This document shows positions 1 to 12,222 of a stretch of 64,000 nucleotides of DNA, piece after piece. The notes beneath the pieces are model-generated. The model was not told the origin of the DNA, searched no databases, and worked only from the letters and a program-made list of their open reading frames with translations. This DNA comes from Acephala macrosclerotiorum. Taxonomy: Eukaryota; Ascomycota; Leotiomycetes; Helotiales; Mollisiaceae. The stretch is from contig MU119209.1 in NCBI GenBank assembly GCA_014904845.1, forward strand, positions 139,380-203,379, read 5' to 3'. How positions within the stretch are numbered: position 1 is the first letter of the stretch; every line of letters starts with the position of its first letter. A program made the translations under genes and the position numbers.

Positions 1-450
1 GATTTTTATTAAGAGGGAGCTTGCCGATGTACTTTCGTACATAGCTAGCTCACACGCCATAGATTCTCATCAAATGAATGCATGCATGGATTTAGACCAC
101 TATAGTCTACTTAAAAGGAAGCTTTGCAGGATGAGAAAGTGAACTTCTTAAGGAAAAACCATGAGCAGAACACCCCCTGAACCCGTAAGCGAGAAAGCTT
201 GCTGCTTACTCAGGATTCGACGTTTCAAGTCTCGGAGAAACAGTCCGAGGATTTACGGAAACAATGCTGCGAAGTGCAACAAAAATGCTGACACTGCTTC
301 ATGATTGGATCGAGGAGCTGTCAAAAATGCCAGGCACAGCGCAACGATAATTCAGACGAAGCATATCTTGCAAACAATCACTAATCAGCAAACATATTTG
401 TAGGAATAACCTGCGCTCCAAAAATACTCTAATCCATGCAACCATAATCA
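1..450. other. intergenic, left edge
   Basis: No reading frame with protein-like composition and no RNA gene is visible. The stretch lies beyond the stop codon of the minus-strand MPP10 gene, so it should contain that gene's 3' untranslated region. Confidence 0.5.
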
Positions 451-2721
451 TTACAGCTTAAACCCACCTGCACCATTAACATTCGCTGATTCTCGGATCT
501 TGTTCCCTTCAACATCCCTGATATCACCCTTCTTTCCAATGACTTTGACACCACCCTTTTTAAGATCCCCAAATGTCTCCTTCCGCTGCTTCGACTTCCT
601 GCTCTCCGCTTTCTGGTTGAGTTCCTCGCCACCACGCTTCTTGATTCTCTCCTTTTCTCTTCTTCGTCTCCTCAATTTTTCTTCTCTGGTCATTTCTTGT
701 CGTGCAACCGGAGCACCACTCTTCGACACCACCTCTCCCTTTTCAATAGCATCCTTCTCCTTACCAGCCTTGTAAATTTCTTGAGGAGCAAGCATACTCT
801 CACCACCATTGATGCCGCTTGCCGTTGTAGGCTGTGCATCCTCCATCGCGATGGTTGCAACGTCCGAAACGACTGTCAAGCTTGGAGCTGCTGGCTTGGG
901 CTTGTAATGCCAGCTGCTGAGAGCATCTAATTTCGCACTGACGTCCTTCCACATGGCCTCTATCTCCTTCTCTTCTTTTCGTATCTTCTCATCGGTCTTG
1001 CTGACATAGGTATCAGGATTCGTTGCTTTGATATGTTCCTCTTCGTACACCTCTGCAAGACTTTGCTGTGGTTTGCTATCATCAAGCTCGAATAAGCCTC
1101 TGCGAGTATTTGCGGGAGTATCCATTGAATGAGGACGTCGGCGGATGACCTCGTCGAATTCTTGTGCCAGAATACGTCGCTTGATGAGCTCTTCGATACT
1201 TTCACTGATCTCAGCTGTAATCTCTGGCACTGGCTTGCCGGTTCGCTCGAAATCTAGGTCTTCTTCCAACAAGGAGTTCATAGGCCGGTCTGCAGCTCGT
1301 GCTTCTCCAGCAAGGGTCCATTGTCGTTTGGCTACTGATGCAGCTTCGAGACGACGAATCTCTTCGGCGAGCTTTGCTTGCCGACGTTCATGTGCGGATT
1401 TTCGCGATTTTGGATCTGCTGCATCAAGGTCTGAGAGGGCATCTTCCGAGTTATCCTGATCTGATAGATCGTCGAATAGATCCCGTCGAACATCGGCTAC
1501 AGCACGTTCCATCGCAGCTGCTTCGTCCTCGGGCTCAGAAGCCTTAGCTTTTCGCGCTTGTCGTTCTAGATAATTTGACTGCCTCTCTCCTTTTCCGGCT
1601 TTCCTTGGTGGAGGCTCAAAGAAGTCTTTGTAGAGAACATCATTTGTGTTATCGCCGGCAGTATCGACATCTTGGTCCATCTCATCATCGTCCTCGCCTT
1701 CGTCACTATCGCCCTCAGGAGCGTTTAGATCAACATTTCCAAATGTTGGTCCATCCTCATCGTTCTCCTCAGAATCTTCGTCTTCCTCATCATCAATGTC
1801 CATCGCCTTTGCCCGTCTAGAACTTGACACCGGCTTTGCGGCCACGGCCATTGGGTCAGCATCCCAGTCGATGTCCTCTTCATCACTTGCCTCGCCCGTA
1901 TATGGGTCCGCAGCAGCATCTTGCTGTTCGAGGAATTCCGTCTGCTTGTTGAATTCATCGATCGAGAAGAACCCATCATTCAGTCCATTTGGATCCTCAA
2001 CAAAGACACCAGCAGCCTCTTCCTCGTCCTCTTCCTTATCCTCTTCCTCGTCGTCGTAATCATCTTGGCCATCAAAGTCGCCGCCGAGATCTTCTTCCTC
2101 GCCGTCCTCTCCGAAGCTTATTGGGTCCACCTCAGACCCTTCTTCATTTTCTGACCCTGCAGCATCCTCCTCTACACTTTCATCGTCAGATCCTAGCTCG
2201 AACCCATCCTCATCAAACTTGAGCAGTTCCACCCCACCATCTCCTTGTTCCTCCCCGCTCTCCACAATGTCACCTCCAAGCTCCTCCAGCGCCCTCTCAG
2301 CATCTTCTCTCAATGCATCAATAACTCTCCTAGCCTGTTCCCACACTTGCTCAACCTCGAAACCCTCAATATGCAACTTTCGTATTTTCAAGACCTCGCC
2401 CTCATCGTGTACAAATTCTCCTCGTTTCCGTTTGCGCCTCGACTCCTTCAATCGCTCTGCTTGCTCGTCCCCAAGCTTTCCCGCGAAAGCGTCTAACGTC
2501 TCTTTCGCAAATGCCAAGCTAGCATCGGGTATTGAGGGTGATGGTGCTATGAAAGCATGTCTATTCTCTGGTGCCAGCGCATCTAATAAGCTGTTTGCCA
2601 TTGCGGTCTCGCTGGCTGAAATCTTGGACGTGAGTAGAGTCGATTTTGAGGGCGCAGGAAAGGCAGTCATTGTATGCGAAGTCGAGGTGTTAGATGATGT
2701 GGTGCTGCCAGGATTGGCCAT
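451..2721 (-). CDS. MPP10: U3 snoRNP protein Mpp10
   Basis: Encodes a 756-residue protein in one uninterrupted exon, starting at the ATG at 2721. Mpp10 is a core protein of the U3 small nucleolar RNP (small-subunit processome), partners Imp3 and Imp4, and is needed for 18S rRNA processing in the nucleolus. The sequence shows the expected plan. A helical N-terminal part is followed by very long Asp/Glu-rich acidic tracts (about residues 165-360). Then comes the conserved Mpp10 block (about residues 490-560, with motifs like LLEEDLDFERTGKPVPEIT and RRILAQEFDEVIRRRP), and finally a Lys/Arg-rich C-terminal tail that fits nucleolar localisation. The length is normal for the fungal family. It is transcribed away from the SPX gene, with about 2.8 kb between the two starts. 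No lesions are seen; the identification is secure. Confidence 0.95.
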   Translation of the reverse strand: MANPGSTTSSNTSTSHTMTAFPAPSKSTLLTSKISASETAMANSLLDALAPENRHAFIAPSPSIPDASLAFAKETLDAFAGKLGDEQAERLKESRRKRKRGEFVHDEGEVLKIRKLHIEGFEVEQVWEQARRVIDALREDAERALEELGGDIVESGEEQGDGGVELLKFDEDGFELGSDDESVEEDAAGSENEEGSEVDPISFGEDGEEEDLGGDFDGQDDYDDEEEDKEEDEEEAAGVFVEDPNGLNDGFFSIDEFNKQTEFLEQQDAAADPYTGEASDEEDIDWDADPMAVAAKPVSSSRRAKAMDIDDEEDEDSEENDEDGPTFGNVDLNAPEGDSDEGEDDDEMDQDVDTAGDNTNDVLYKDFFEPPPRKAGKGERQSNYLERQARKAKASEPEDEAAAMERAVADVRRDLFDDLSDQDNSEDALSDLDAADPKSRKSAHERRQAKLAEEIRRLEAASVAKRQWTLAGEARAADRPMNSLLEEDLDFERTGKPVPEITAEISESIEELIKRRILAQEFDEVIRRRPHSMDTPANTRRGLFELDDSKPQQSLAEVYEEEHIKATNPDTYVSKTDEKIRKEEKEIEAMWKDVSAKLDALSSWHYKPKPAAPSLTVVSDVATIAMEDAQPTTASGINGGESMLAPQEIYKAGKEKDAIEKGEVVSKSGAPVARQEMTREEKLRRRRREKERIKKRGGEELNQKAESRKSKQRKETFGDLKKGGVKVIGKKGDIRDVEGNKIRESANVNGAGGFKL

Positions 2722-5511
2722 TGCTGCCGGCGGTTACACTGTCGTCGAAGAAGTTTTGGTGAAGATTTCATTTTTTGATGCGATAAGGCTTTAGCGAGCA
2801 TCATGAGATTTGCTTATCTACACGTGATTCACAACAACGCCAAGACGGAGGCTCTCTTGCTCCCACGTCGGAACAACTGCTCAAATCTGCTGATAAAGTT
2901 TCGCGGCCCTTTTTCTCCTCGGTTTGACGAATCGTCTGTATCCGTGGAAATGCACTTTTCTCATCAGTGGGAGATCTAAGGTAAAATTTAGCAAAGGTCT
3001 CCTTTAACCAAATCTAGAATGCAGCTCGCGAAAGTTTCACAGAGACTGAGCATCAGAGACTATTACGTTTTGGTGGTACCCATCTCGAGAGATTGAGATC
3101 CTCAGTCGCAACCTCACCGTTCCACATCCCGAGGCAGGCTCACGCGGGACATAGGCGATCTCACTACTTCCGAAGTCCGCAAGAAATACGGTTATTGGAT
3201 TACCTTCGTACCTTCCTCGTATGGAGGCCGTTCTCGTCCACATGGATGCACCTTCCAGGGTGCATGCACCTCCTTCTCCATCGAATCCATTAGGGGCCCG
3301 GGTTCTGCTGCCGGCGATTGAGGATCGCAATTACGTCCTTTCCAGCCTCTCTCATTGGATCAGAGTAGCATTTGTCCCGACACGAGAGCGGCCCGGTATC
3401 TGCTGCCCTGTCGGACGTTGTGAGACATACATGCGCGCCGCCGTTGAATATGGAACACGACTCGGAGGTGCTCGCGTGACAGGTTACTGCTTTCAACTTC
3501 TGTCTGGAGGTGAAAGTGACATCGAGACCGAGACCGCCTCAGCGTCCTCGATGACGAATTCAGCGCCCTACGACGGACGGGAAACACGTTTGATGATCAA
3601 TTCGATCGGCACGCCACAACATGGCAGGCGAGCGCTGATTGCCGGTGTGGCCAACGAATGTTATTTTCTGCTAATGGAAGTGTGTGGCCTGGAAGGTGGA
3701 GTCTCTTTCCCCACAGGGTAGCCCGATCTCACGGCTCAACTTTCCAACCTCACACATCTGGCACAGCTTATCCCAGCAGAGCACCAGTGAGGATTCGCTT
3801 TCCTGCTGCACGTTGTCTCACTCGGCATTACCTTATCAACCATGCCGCAACGCAACTCCAAGTTACCCAGGCCACCATCATATGTCAACAATGAACTTGC
3901 AGATCCGCACGCAGTGAGGGGTTAGGACATATACACACCCAGATCCAATGAATGAATGTCAATTGAACAATCGAACGGCTGAGAAGCGGGGGTGGATGGC
4001 TGGCAACCTTACTCCGTTACATTATTACAGTACCGCAACCTTTCAGAGGGGCAGAATCAGCTGCAATAGCATGTCTCTGAGATCCAAAGATTGGCAGAAA
4101 CTCAATCGGCCAAATCTCAAAAGACTACGATGCACAACACCTGTCAGCACTTTCTGATTAGTATTGTGCTGGCCTTGATAGTTCTCGAGATGCCGTTCCT
4201 AAGAGGCTGAAGTATTGTACTGTACAAGTGAGCCTATCAACACGATATGTACACGAAGTTATCTCGATATTGTATAATATATATCCTCACTCCCACCCTG
4301 TTCCCCGCCTTCATAACGGTTAAAAGGATTAGCAAAAGTCTTCGGCAAACCATATCAGATCCACTAACTTGCACAGGCAGACCGGAGCCGTGGCTTGAGA
4401 ACATCGATTGACATGCCTTTTAACAGGTGACCTAAGGAAACCTACTGGGACGGTACTTGGCTTCACCGGCAGAGAGTTCGAAGCGTGACAAGAGGTACCT
4501 AGCTAAGGAGTACCGTTTCTGGTAGCCAGCTGCAACGGCGACGGTGAGTGCCGTGAGAAGTAACTTAATTTTGGCTGGCTGTTCGTCTGTTCGTATTCAA
4601 ATCACCGCTTTCCACTTTCAACGTCTTACAAGTTCGTCCCTATCCCGATCTCTGAGGCTTTTCCCGGCATTCACCACGTTGCCCCCACCGCCGAACATCG
4701 CATGCTGCACATTGCCCCTCGATTCTCCAGCCACAGCCCCAAAAGCCACCGCACGGAGCAGAGCGGAACACCCCTCCAAGACGGACGCCGCCGCCCAATC
4801 ACAGGTGCCGCCGCCATTCCGGCTGCAGCTGCAGCGGCAGCGTTGAAAGTTCTTTCGCAAAATTTCTTCTGAGTGCTCTCGTCGTGCAGACAGACGCATG
4901 TGCATCTGTCTGTCCTAGACCCTACCCCGCCGAGGAGCATAAGGACAAGCCTTCCAGTGGACCCGGGCAAGCAACCGTTATTAATTGAGCGTGATATCTC
5001 TTTCACCAGGCTTTCTCGCCGGCCAGACCTAACTAGGCCCTTTGAAAGCTTTTTAGTTGATGATATAAGGTGCACACAAATCTTTCTCGAATCCTCTAGC
5101 GGATCCATTATTCCATCTTTATACCTGCATCGAAACCGAAACATATCAACTCGACGCTGCCGAGCACGGCGCGAAACTCTATCCGACTATCGCACCACCT
5201 TCCCCGTTCTTAAAATTGGGCTCTAGATCTCTGCAAAGCATATCGCTGCTCGACCCTGCAATCTCGACCAAGATTCCCTGCCAACGTGGGTGGGTTGGCG
5301 CATCGGCGCAGTCTCTGCAGTCCATAAAACCTCTTCATATCCCTGGTTGTCCATTTACTTACTGGTCGTCATTGTCTATCCTTACATAATTCCGTGTTCA
5401 GGTGAGACATTGCAGAGGGCCGTTGGTATCCGTAGTGGACGATAAAGAAAGGCATACGCCTCGGGATACGTCGAGTTTGCTGGAAACTTTGCCCGGAACA
5501 AATACTGAGGG
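2722..5511. other. long divergent intergenic region
   Basis: About 2.8 kb lie between the divergent starts of MPP10 (-) and the SPX gene (+). Several open frames of 60-166 codons exist (for example 3221-3721 on plus), but they have no recognisable motifs and overlap frames on the other strand. AT-rich TATA-like sequence occurs near 4270-4285. The part just upstream of 5512 is probably the 5' leader of the SPX gene. Confidence 0.4.
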
Positions 5512-7085
5512 ATGAAGTACGGAGAAGTCTTCCAGAGCCAATCTGTGCCACAGTGGGCGCCATGTGAGTTCCACGTTCCTCAACGTCGGATGGCGGTCGA
5601 AACATTCTTCGCGAGACCAATGACGCAAATACTGATTGATCCTAGACAACGTCGATTACAATGAACTGAAGAACTTGATCAAAGTACACACGACGAAGGA
5701 CCAGGCACAGGCGATTGCGATACCAGGCCAGACAGATACTCAATTGGAAAAATTCGAGGCGTTATTCTTCAACGAATTATCAAATCAGCATGATCGGGTT
5801 GACCTTTTCGTCAAGAGCAAGGCCGACGAGGTCAGCCGGCGGTTGCGTGAGTAGTAGCGATAAAGTACTCTTGCCTTCTCTAACATGGTTATAGAATACC
5901 TCCAGAAGCTCGTGGTTCGGCTGCTAGCGCGATGCGCCGACAGTGCTGCTGTTGGCAAGCCAATGTCATCGAAACGACGAGAGAAGTTCGCGAAATATGA
6001 TCTGCAGATAGAAAGGTATGGGCGGGGTAGTCACAATCATGTCGGGAATCGGAGCTGAATGTTACACAGATGCGGCGAGGACATCAAAGCCCTGCAGCGG
6101 TTCACTGCTGCTCAGCGAATGGCCTTCCACAAAATCTTGAAGAAGTACAGGGTATGTTTTTGGCCCTCGGTCTGCGACATGCTTCGACATAGGCTAATGC
6201 GAGTCGCCGCAGAAATGGACTGGGTCACGAGCCTTGGGAGAACGATTTAACGATGAAATATTAGGGGATTCCAAGAGTTTCGTTCGTCGAGATTTCGAAC
6301 CGCTGACCACACAGTATACCACCCTCCTCGCTACCCTCCGCGCCTCTAGCCCAGATTCCACCTATCCTACCTCTCCTTCTATCTCGCGACGGGGATCGGA
6401 AAGGCCAAGTATGCAAGTACAGGTGCAACCACAGAGTTACTGGAACGAATATGATCATGGCAGTGATGTGGAAGGGAATGAGGAGGCATACACGATCTAC
6501 ATAGATCCAAATGAAGAGTCGTTCCCAGGAGCAAAGGCTTTTGCATTCGTCTTCTCCGAAGTCAAGAAGCCATTCGAGAAAGTGAAAGACTGGTTTAGTC
6601 CGACACCATCATCCAGGGAGCGACGGCCTCTTCTTGCCAATGGAAACGACAGTTACTTCAACGAGCAGCGGAGCACAGTAGATACAGACGCTGATGATGA
6701 TGGGGCCTATGCTTCTTCCAGCGACTTCCCTTCTGGATATGCAGCACATTATGCTACTTTCCCCAGCGTCACCGACCAACGGCACTCGAAAGCCAAGGAG
6801 AGACTCCTATTCAGGACTATGCTCGGCAGTTTTGGTGCATCACTGTTGTTTCTCTTTATCGCAACCATCCTTGTGGCCACAGGGAAGAAGAAGCTCCGCC
6901 TCGAGGTGGACGCTGGTGTGATTGTTGGGATCGTCGCAAGTCTTTTCTTGAATATGACTGCAATTGGTGCGGTGCTCGGTCGGCAACAGAAACTTGGCTG
7001 GCTATATTGGTCGCTGGTCTCTGTCGCTTTCGTTGGAATCTGCATTTTCAACGGCATGCTGCTGGTCGTAGTTACCGCCAAATAG
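5512..7085 (+). CDS. SPX-domain membrane protein (VTC-related)
   Basis: Five exons, 5512-5563, 5646-5846, 5895-6015, 6070-6151 and 6213-7085, give a 442-residue protein. All junctions are GT-AG and keep the SPX reading frame. Residues 1 to about 165 form an SPX domain, the inositol-pyrophosphate sensor of phosphate state. It has the typical start MKYGEVFQSQSVPQWAPY, the motif NVDYNELKNLIK, and the basic helix HKILKKYRKWTGS that supplies the ligand-binding lysines. A low-complexity acidic/Ser linker follows. The last about 90 residues carry three membrane helices of the VTC1/DUF202 type. There is no polyphosphate-polymerase (TTM tunnel) domain, so it is not Vtc2, Vtc3 or Vtc4. The layout is closest to Vtc5-like accessory subunits of the vacuolar polyphosphate complex, though shorter than yeast Vtc5. 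The vacuolar role is inferred. Confidence 0.88.
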
Positions 7086-7894
7086 CGAAAAGTTATAGAC
7101 CTTGTTGGGTTCGGAGTAAGGTTTGCTGAGTTGATGCGAGAGGAGCTCTTACGGGCAATTTTTGGTATTCGATACTGGCAGGGGCTCGCCAAGCGGTTAC
7201 CCAAATCGTGCTTCAGGTTCCATTTTTGTTTCGGCGGCATAGCGTTCTGGCGTTTGAAATCGTTCGTGGGCAGAGGGTACGAGTTACGAAGTTATGCCTC
7301 CAGAGAAGCACTTAGATTCGGGAGCCAGGGCTACGAATCGGAATTGTATACAGTGGATGGGACCTGCAGGCTTCATTTGGAGTTTTTGGGTCAGTGCCTC
7401 AAGGGGTTGCATAGCCAGAATGTGAATAAATGTTCAAGAACTCATGGTGGTTGCTCATTTCAATGCTATTGTTCGAATGCTGCGATACAGTTTGGAAGTT
7501 GGAAGGGATGAATATTGGTCCTATTAGTTGACACTCTTACCTCGTTAGCATCCGATTTGAGACACTAAAAGGAGGGTATTATTGCCGAAAGAGAGTGCCA
7601 CACTGTGTCAGTTGCGAGTTCCACTCCTGGAAATATGTCCGGGGCATTCAAGTACCAGTGGACATTTTCCTGTCGAGGACATCCAAGCGAGTTGCAAAGA
7701 TCCATCGCACCCTCTTTCGTCTGATCCATTTCAGATGAAAGTGACATTCTATGACAAAGTGAAAGTCATTAAGTCAGAGTCCATGATTCACTTCCGATAT
7801 CTTCAAAATCAAAGTATCTCAGTTGATGAAGTTCTATTCATTCGCTAAGCAACCATCTACCCCCTTTTCACCGTCTCCAAGTATCTATCCAAAT
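7086..7894. other. convergent intergenic region
   Basis: The stretch separates the 3' ends of the SPX gene (+) and the dehydrogenase (-). It holds 3' untranslated sequence only, and I see no gene or RNA in it. Confidence 0.5.
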
Positions 7895-8965
7895 CTAAGA
7901 TCCAACCTGAACACCACCATTAGGATGCAAACTCTGCCCCGAGATGAAACTACTATCCGGCCCCGCCAAAAACACAAAACAAGTCGCAATCTCACTCGGC
8001 TGACCCGGCCTCCCCATCGGACTCGTAAACTGATCTTGCGCCTTCTTATTCATCGTCGCCGGGATCAACGGTGTCCAAACCGGACCAGGACAAACACAAT
8101 TTACACGAATTCCTTTTTCGACAAGTTGGTTAGCGAGGCCTCGGGTGAAGGCTAAGATTGCACCCTTTGTGGAGGTGTAGTCTAGGAGGTCGGGACGTCC
8201 GATGTAGGGGTTTACGGAGGCGCAGGTTATGATTGTGGAGCCGCGGGTCATTTGCGGGAGGGTGTATTTGGAGATGAAGAAGAAGGGGTGGATGTTTGTT
8301 GCGAATGTGTCGAGCCATTGTTCCCTTTTTCTTGTAAGACTTGAGTACATGTTTTTTTTTAGAAGGAGGACTTACTCAGGTAACTCGGCGATGGTTTCTC
8401 GCATCATTTGAGTGCCGTGGTTCAAGCAGAGAATGTTGATCTTCCCCATGGCTTCAATGGCTTTCTCAACCACGTTCTTGCACGCTTGTTGGCTTCGAAG
8501 GTCTGCTGAGATCAAGGTAACCTTCCCTCCTTTCTCTCGAACCAATCCTTGGGTCTTTTCGGCGTCTTTTTGCTCTTCTGGGATGTAGACGATGGTCGAT
8601 TCGGCTCCTTCCATGGCATAGAGGATTGCAATTGCTCGACCGATACCACTGTCACCTCCGGTGATCAAGGCCTTCTTTCCTGCGAGCTTGCCGGATGCTT
8701 TGTAGAGCTGGTAGCCTCCTTCGTCTGTTGGGAGCTGGTCGTTGACGGGATCTGGTCCAGGCATGTCATGTTGTTTGCCCGGAACTGAATCTTGGAATGA
8801 AGTTGGAGCTTCATGGCCTGTAAAGTGTGCCGTTAGACAATTGGCCGTGCAAGAGACACATATAGCTGTGGGATATACATACCCTTGGCAAATTGGGAGC
8901 CTGAACCTTGGCCCTGGCCAACGGCAGATTTGATGGTATCTTTGATAGAAGACACATTGATAACC
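7895..8965 (-). CDS. short-chain dehydrogenase/reductase
   Basis: At least three exons (8965-8883, 8817-8376, 8324-7895) encode an NAD(P)-dependent SDR related to the bacterial YhdF/GSP39 and plant glucose/ribitol dehydrogenase-like group. Visible motifs are the cofactor loop TGGDSGIG, the Asp-containing SADLRSQQ strand, the catalytic YTSTKGA (Tyr-x3-Lys), and the proline-rich PGPVWTPLIP segment. The usual NNAG motif is replaced by LNHGTQ, which is tolerated in this subgroup. The N-terminal extension rich in Gly, Gln and Ser before the Rossmann fold is also typical of the group. The first exon carrying the start codon was not found: the frame upstream of 8965 hits a stop with no ATG, so another 5' exon must lie further right. 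The substrate is unknown. Confidence 0.85.
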
Positions 8966-10879
8966 CTGTTTATAGTATGTTCAATTGAAGAAGATACGGA
9001 TCAAATTTCAAAGATTTTTAACAGGAAGGAGGAAATGTAATCCTCAACCAATTCACACATCACTTCATCCTTACCATAAAACCAGACATGCATTTCGAGA
9101 ACGTCAGTCTTAGCCTGTGCCAATACTTAGGAGTGTTTGCTCCGAGCAGACATGCTCGAAGCAGATAGGCCCAGCTCAGCGATATGTGGAGAGTTCCACC
9201 TATTCTATTGGGTTGCAGCAATGATGTATTGTATTGAGAGCTGATGGTCACGCTAATCGTCACGGACTTTGGTGTTGAAGTCATTTGGTGTTGCTGGGCG
9301 GCCTGACGGACCACATAGTGGCATGTGCACGCCAGTACTTTTCTGCCCCTCACTTCACCTCCCCTATTCTCAACCACCTTCAACATTGAAAGCCAGTGGT
9401 TGAACTTCCATAATACCATTCACATTAAGAAGTTTCTCTCTATCTATATCCAAAAATCGGCCAGAAACAATCTTGTTTCTTGAAGAATAATGTCCTTGAA
9501 GGGAGTTCACTCTAGTCGTCGAGTCAGCAGCTCTCTATTCACGTAAGCTGGCCATCAAATATTCATCTGCAGAATCGACTGATGCTTGCATTTACAATTT
9601 ACTTGTCAACTTTAAGTTTACTCCTGCAAGCCCTGCTTGATTCTAAACTAGCTTCAGTTTTATCAGTCTCAGAATGAATGAACTAGCCATCGAGCTGCTC
9701 ATCTTGCAGCTCAAGAGGGATTTGGACTCTCAGGGTAGTGAATACTCTGGCAGCCTTTTCTAAGTACATGTATTCAGTCTTTTAGACTAATTTTAAATTT
9801 TTGCAGATATTTGCGGCGTGCTGACAACTTCGAGCGATAGTTTTCTACGAGCCTACGAGGTAGGATCAACTACTCTATCGGGCTAGTACTGCTACTCGGA
9901 TCAACGCAATCAGATTATCTTGCTCTTTCCATATCCCCATGCATCGATAAAGCTCTTAGAACCGCTCAAGTCATTTACGAAAAGGAGTGCATTGTGCACG
10001 TGATATAAAATATTTCCCGCTCCCTCCAATCTTTTTTGGAAAGACTTTTGGTACTTGTTGAGAAGAGAGGAATTTAAGGATTGTTTCAATACACACTTCG
10101 ATGCGAGACTTCATTTTCATGGGAATGTCCTCGGTACTGGTACATTTTGTGCTGCTTCGATGACGTAGCTCCTCCTGCGTCATGCTCGCTCCTGCTGCGC
10201 CCAAAACAGCAACAACGATCAGCGCTGCTCAAACCCTTTGAAGTTCAAGCCTCACGAATCGCAATTTTCCAGCCACAGAAGAACGCTGTGGCTCGTCGGG
10301 AGGCACTCTAGAACCTACCAATAACAAGTTTTGGAGCTCTCTCCTTCGTCAGCCAAGCTTCGACCAATCCTTGCTGTCTTCAATCACGTCTCACAACCTG
10401 TTTCTCTCTCGTGACCGTTCACGTATACCTCAAATCCTTTGGTTTTCGTGATTGGTGGAAAGTCTGTATCAGGTCTGATATGACGTCTGAAACCAGGTTA
10501 CTAAGGAACCCAATGATTTACCCCATGTTCAGGGTCCACGCTTGCAAGGGGAGAAGATTGTCAAGCGCCGTCATATCACCAGGAATCTTTATCCAAACCA
10601 GTTTTGAGGCTGGAACTCTCCTATCAAAGCATAAAGCTAACAGGGACTGCATTTGAACCCAATATGTGACCCCGCCTTCATTTTCCTATAACTATAGTCA
10701 TCAGTACCACCTTGGAATTTCTCCCCTATACCACGTTACCACCAAGAACACTATCATCATTCATAGCTTCACATCCAAGCTATACACCATCAACAAGCAC
10801 ATCCTCATCAACAACTCTTACCAACAACGAACCAACTGAAACCTCCTACCCAAACACAAAACCAGACCAAGCTCTCAAG
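8966..10879. other. intergenic region with leaders of flanking genes
   Basis: The region must hold the missing first exon or leader of the dehydrogenase (-) and the promoter and leader of the small basic gene (+). The 10712-10879 stretch is open and in frame with the downstream ATG but is Thr/Ser/Pro-rich leader-like sequence without an ATG. A short exon-like string on plus at 9490-9543, followed by a good GTAAGC donor, has no convincing partner exon. Confidence 0.35.
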
Positions 10880-11293
10880 ATGCATACCAGACGCAACAAC
10901 CAACTCGTCGAGACCCGTATCACCAAGCCAACCCTCATGACCAGACTCAAGGGCCGCAATGCCAACAGTCGCACTGTCAAGACAACCACCACCATTGAAC
11001 CTCGCTCAGCAGCAGTCGCCCATGGCCACAACACTCGCGCCACCCGCCGTTCAGGATGGGGACGCAACACCAGAGCCAATGAACCTGTTGTTCACCACAA
11101 GCGTCACGCAACGATGGGTGATAAGGTCAGCGGCGCCATGATGAAGCTGAAGGGAAGTTTAACTAGACGTCCCGGTCTCAAGGCAAGCAGTTCTCTAACA
11201 CACATGATCCGAACATCGACTAATTGTACATAGGCTGCTGGTACCAGGAGGATGCACGGTACCGACGGAAAGGGAAGCCATCGTGTCTATTAG
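10880..11293 (+). CDS. small basic conserved fungal protein
   Basis: Two exons (10880-11182 and 11234-11293) give a 120-residue, strongly basic, Thr/Arg/His-rich protein. The intron starts with GC rather than GT (donor AAG|GCAAGC, acceptor ATAG). Splicing there gives the C-terminus KAAGTRRMHGTDGKGSHRVY, a clean ending that I recall as typical of small conserved proteins of unknown function in Pezizomycotina. Reading through the intron would instead give an unrelated tail. A Gly-Asp-Lys-Val segment (GDKVSGAMMKLKGSLTRRPG) precedes the junction. There is no signal peptide and no membrane helix. The function is unknown; nuclear or nucleic-acid association is only a guess from the charge. Confidence 0.75.
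11183..11233 (+). other. GC-AG intron
   Basis: A 51-nt intron with a non-canonical GC donor embedded in an otherwise strong consensus (AAG|GCAAGC) and a TAG acceptor. The same donor string recurs in the casein kinase gene in this window. Confidence 0.75.
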
Positions 11294-11551
11294 ACGTGTT
11301 ATGGAAATGGAACAGGAGTGTATAATTATTTTTGTTACGATACCCAGCACGATAGCATGAGAGACGATGTGGACTTGTAATATACTTTGAAGCTACAAGC
11401 TTTTTTTTAATGACACGACAGCGTTGCATTGGAATTGTTCCTCAAGACTTCGTCATTCTGTGACGACCATGCGATCTTGCTGCTATATTTCTTCTCAACA
11501 TAGTAGAACATGAAATGTAGTTGGCATCGGAACCCATGTACAGCGTGATTA

Positions 11552-12079
11552 TTGAGTAGAGTAGAGTATAGGTCGTTACTCTAACTCTACTCAATAGTAT
11601 CTGACTGTTATTCAAACGCTACTCTACTTTATTCAAAAAAAAAACTTGGGATATGCTTGGGTGGTTTGAATAACGCGGGGTACATTATATATCTTGAGCT
11701 TTATTACTTAAAAATTTTAAAACTTAAATATAAATATTAATTCATATAAATTCTACAAATTCTATAAATATTAAGCTTTAAATCAACTTATTAACTAACT
11801 TTAAAAGGTTGAAAAAGAAGCACGTGCGAAATCGAAGATATTTAACAAGTGATAATAATTAATAGTTTGTTTATTTCGAGGCTCTTTTTGATAAATAAGC
11901 TTCTAATTATAAGATTATATAACTTACAAATATTAAAAATATTAAATCTTTTCGAATTAAAGCGGATTCGATACTTATTAAGCCCATATTAGGATCCTCG
12001 AGAGTAAAGTAAGAGTCTTAAACTCTACCCTGAAGTATTATCTACGCGCGCTACTCATACTGTACTTTACTTTGCTCAA
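11552..12079. repeat. AT-rich relic with degenerate terminal inverted repeats
   Basis: A roughly 530-bp block, very rich in A+T and TpA over 11690-12000, is bounded by 20-bp inverted ends at 11552-11571 and 12060-12079. The ends match at 16 of 20 positions, and all four differences are transitions. The left end also contains a perfect 11-bp inverted repeat (11552-11562 with 11584-11594), and the string ACTCTAC recurs several times. No coding capacity is left. This looks like a miniature or internally deleted transposon damaged by C-to-T mutation (RIP-like). Exact ends and target duplication are uncertain. Confidence 0.5.
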
Positions 12080-12222
12080 GTGACCCTAGAGCATACTCAA
12101 GTTTCTAGAGTAATTTTGGTCACGTTGTCCATGTATCGGATCTTCCTCCCTGTCAGATATGTCTACTTGATGCAGTGCTGGGATGAGGTAACTCCCCCAG
12201 AACACAGTCGACACAGGACTGC

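Noticed and set aside
3221..3721. 166-codon plus-strand frame
   Set aside because: No ATG context, no motif, overlaps minus frames of similar length, and sits in a divergent promoter region.
9490..9543. Exon-like MSLKGVHSSRRVSSSLFT followed by GTAAGC
   Set aside because: No downstream acceptor and exon in phase could be found; too short alone.
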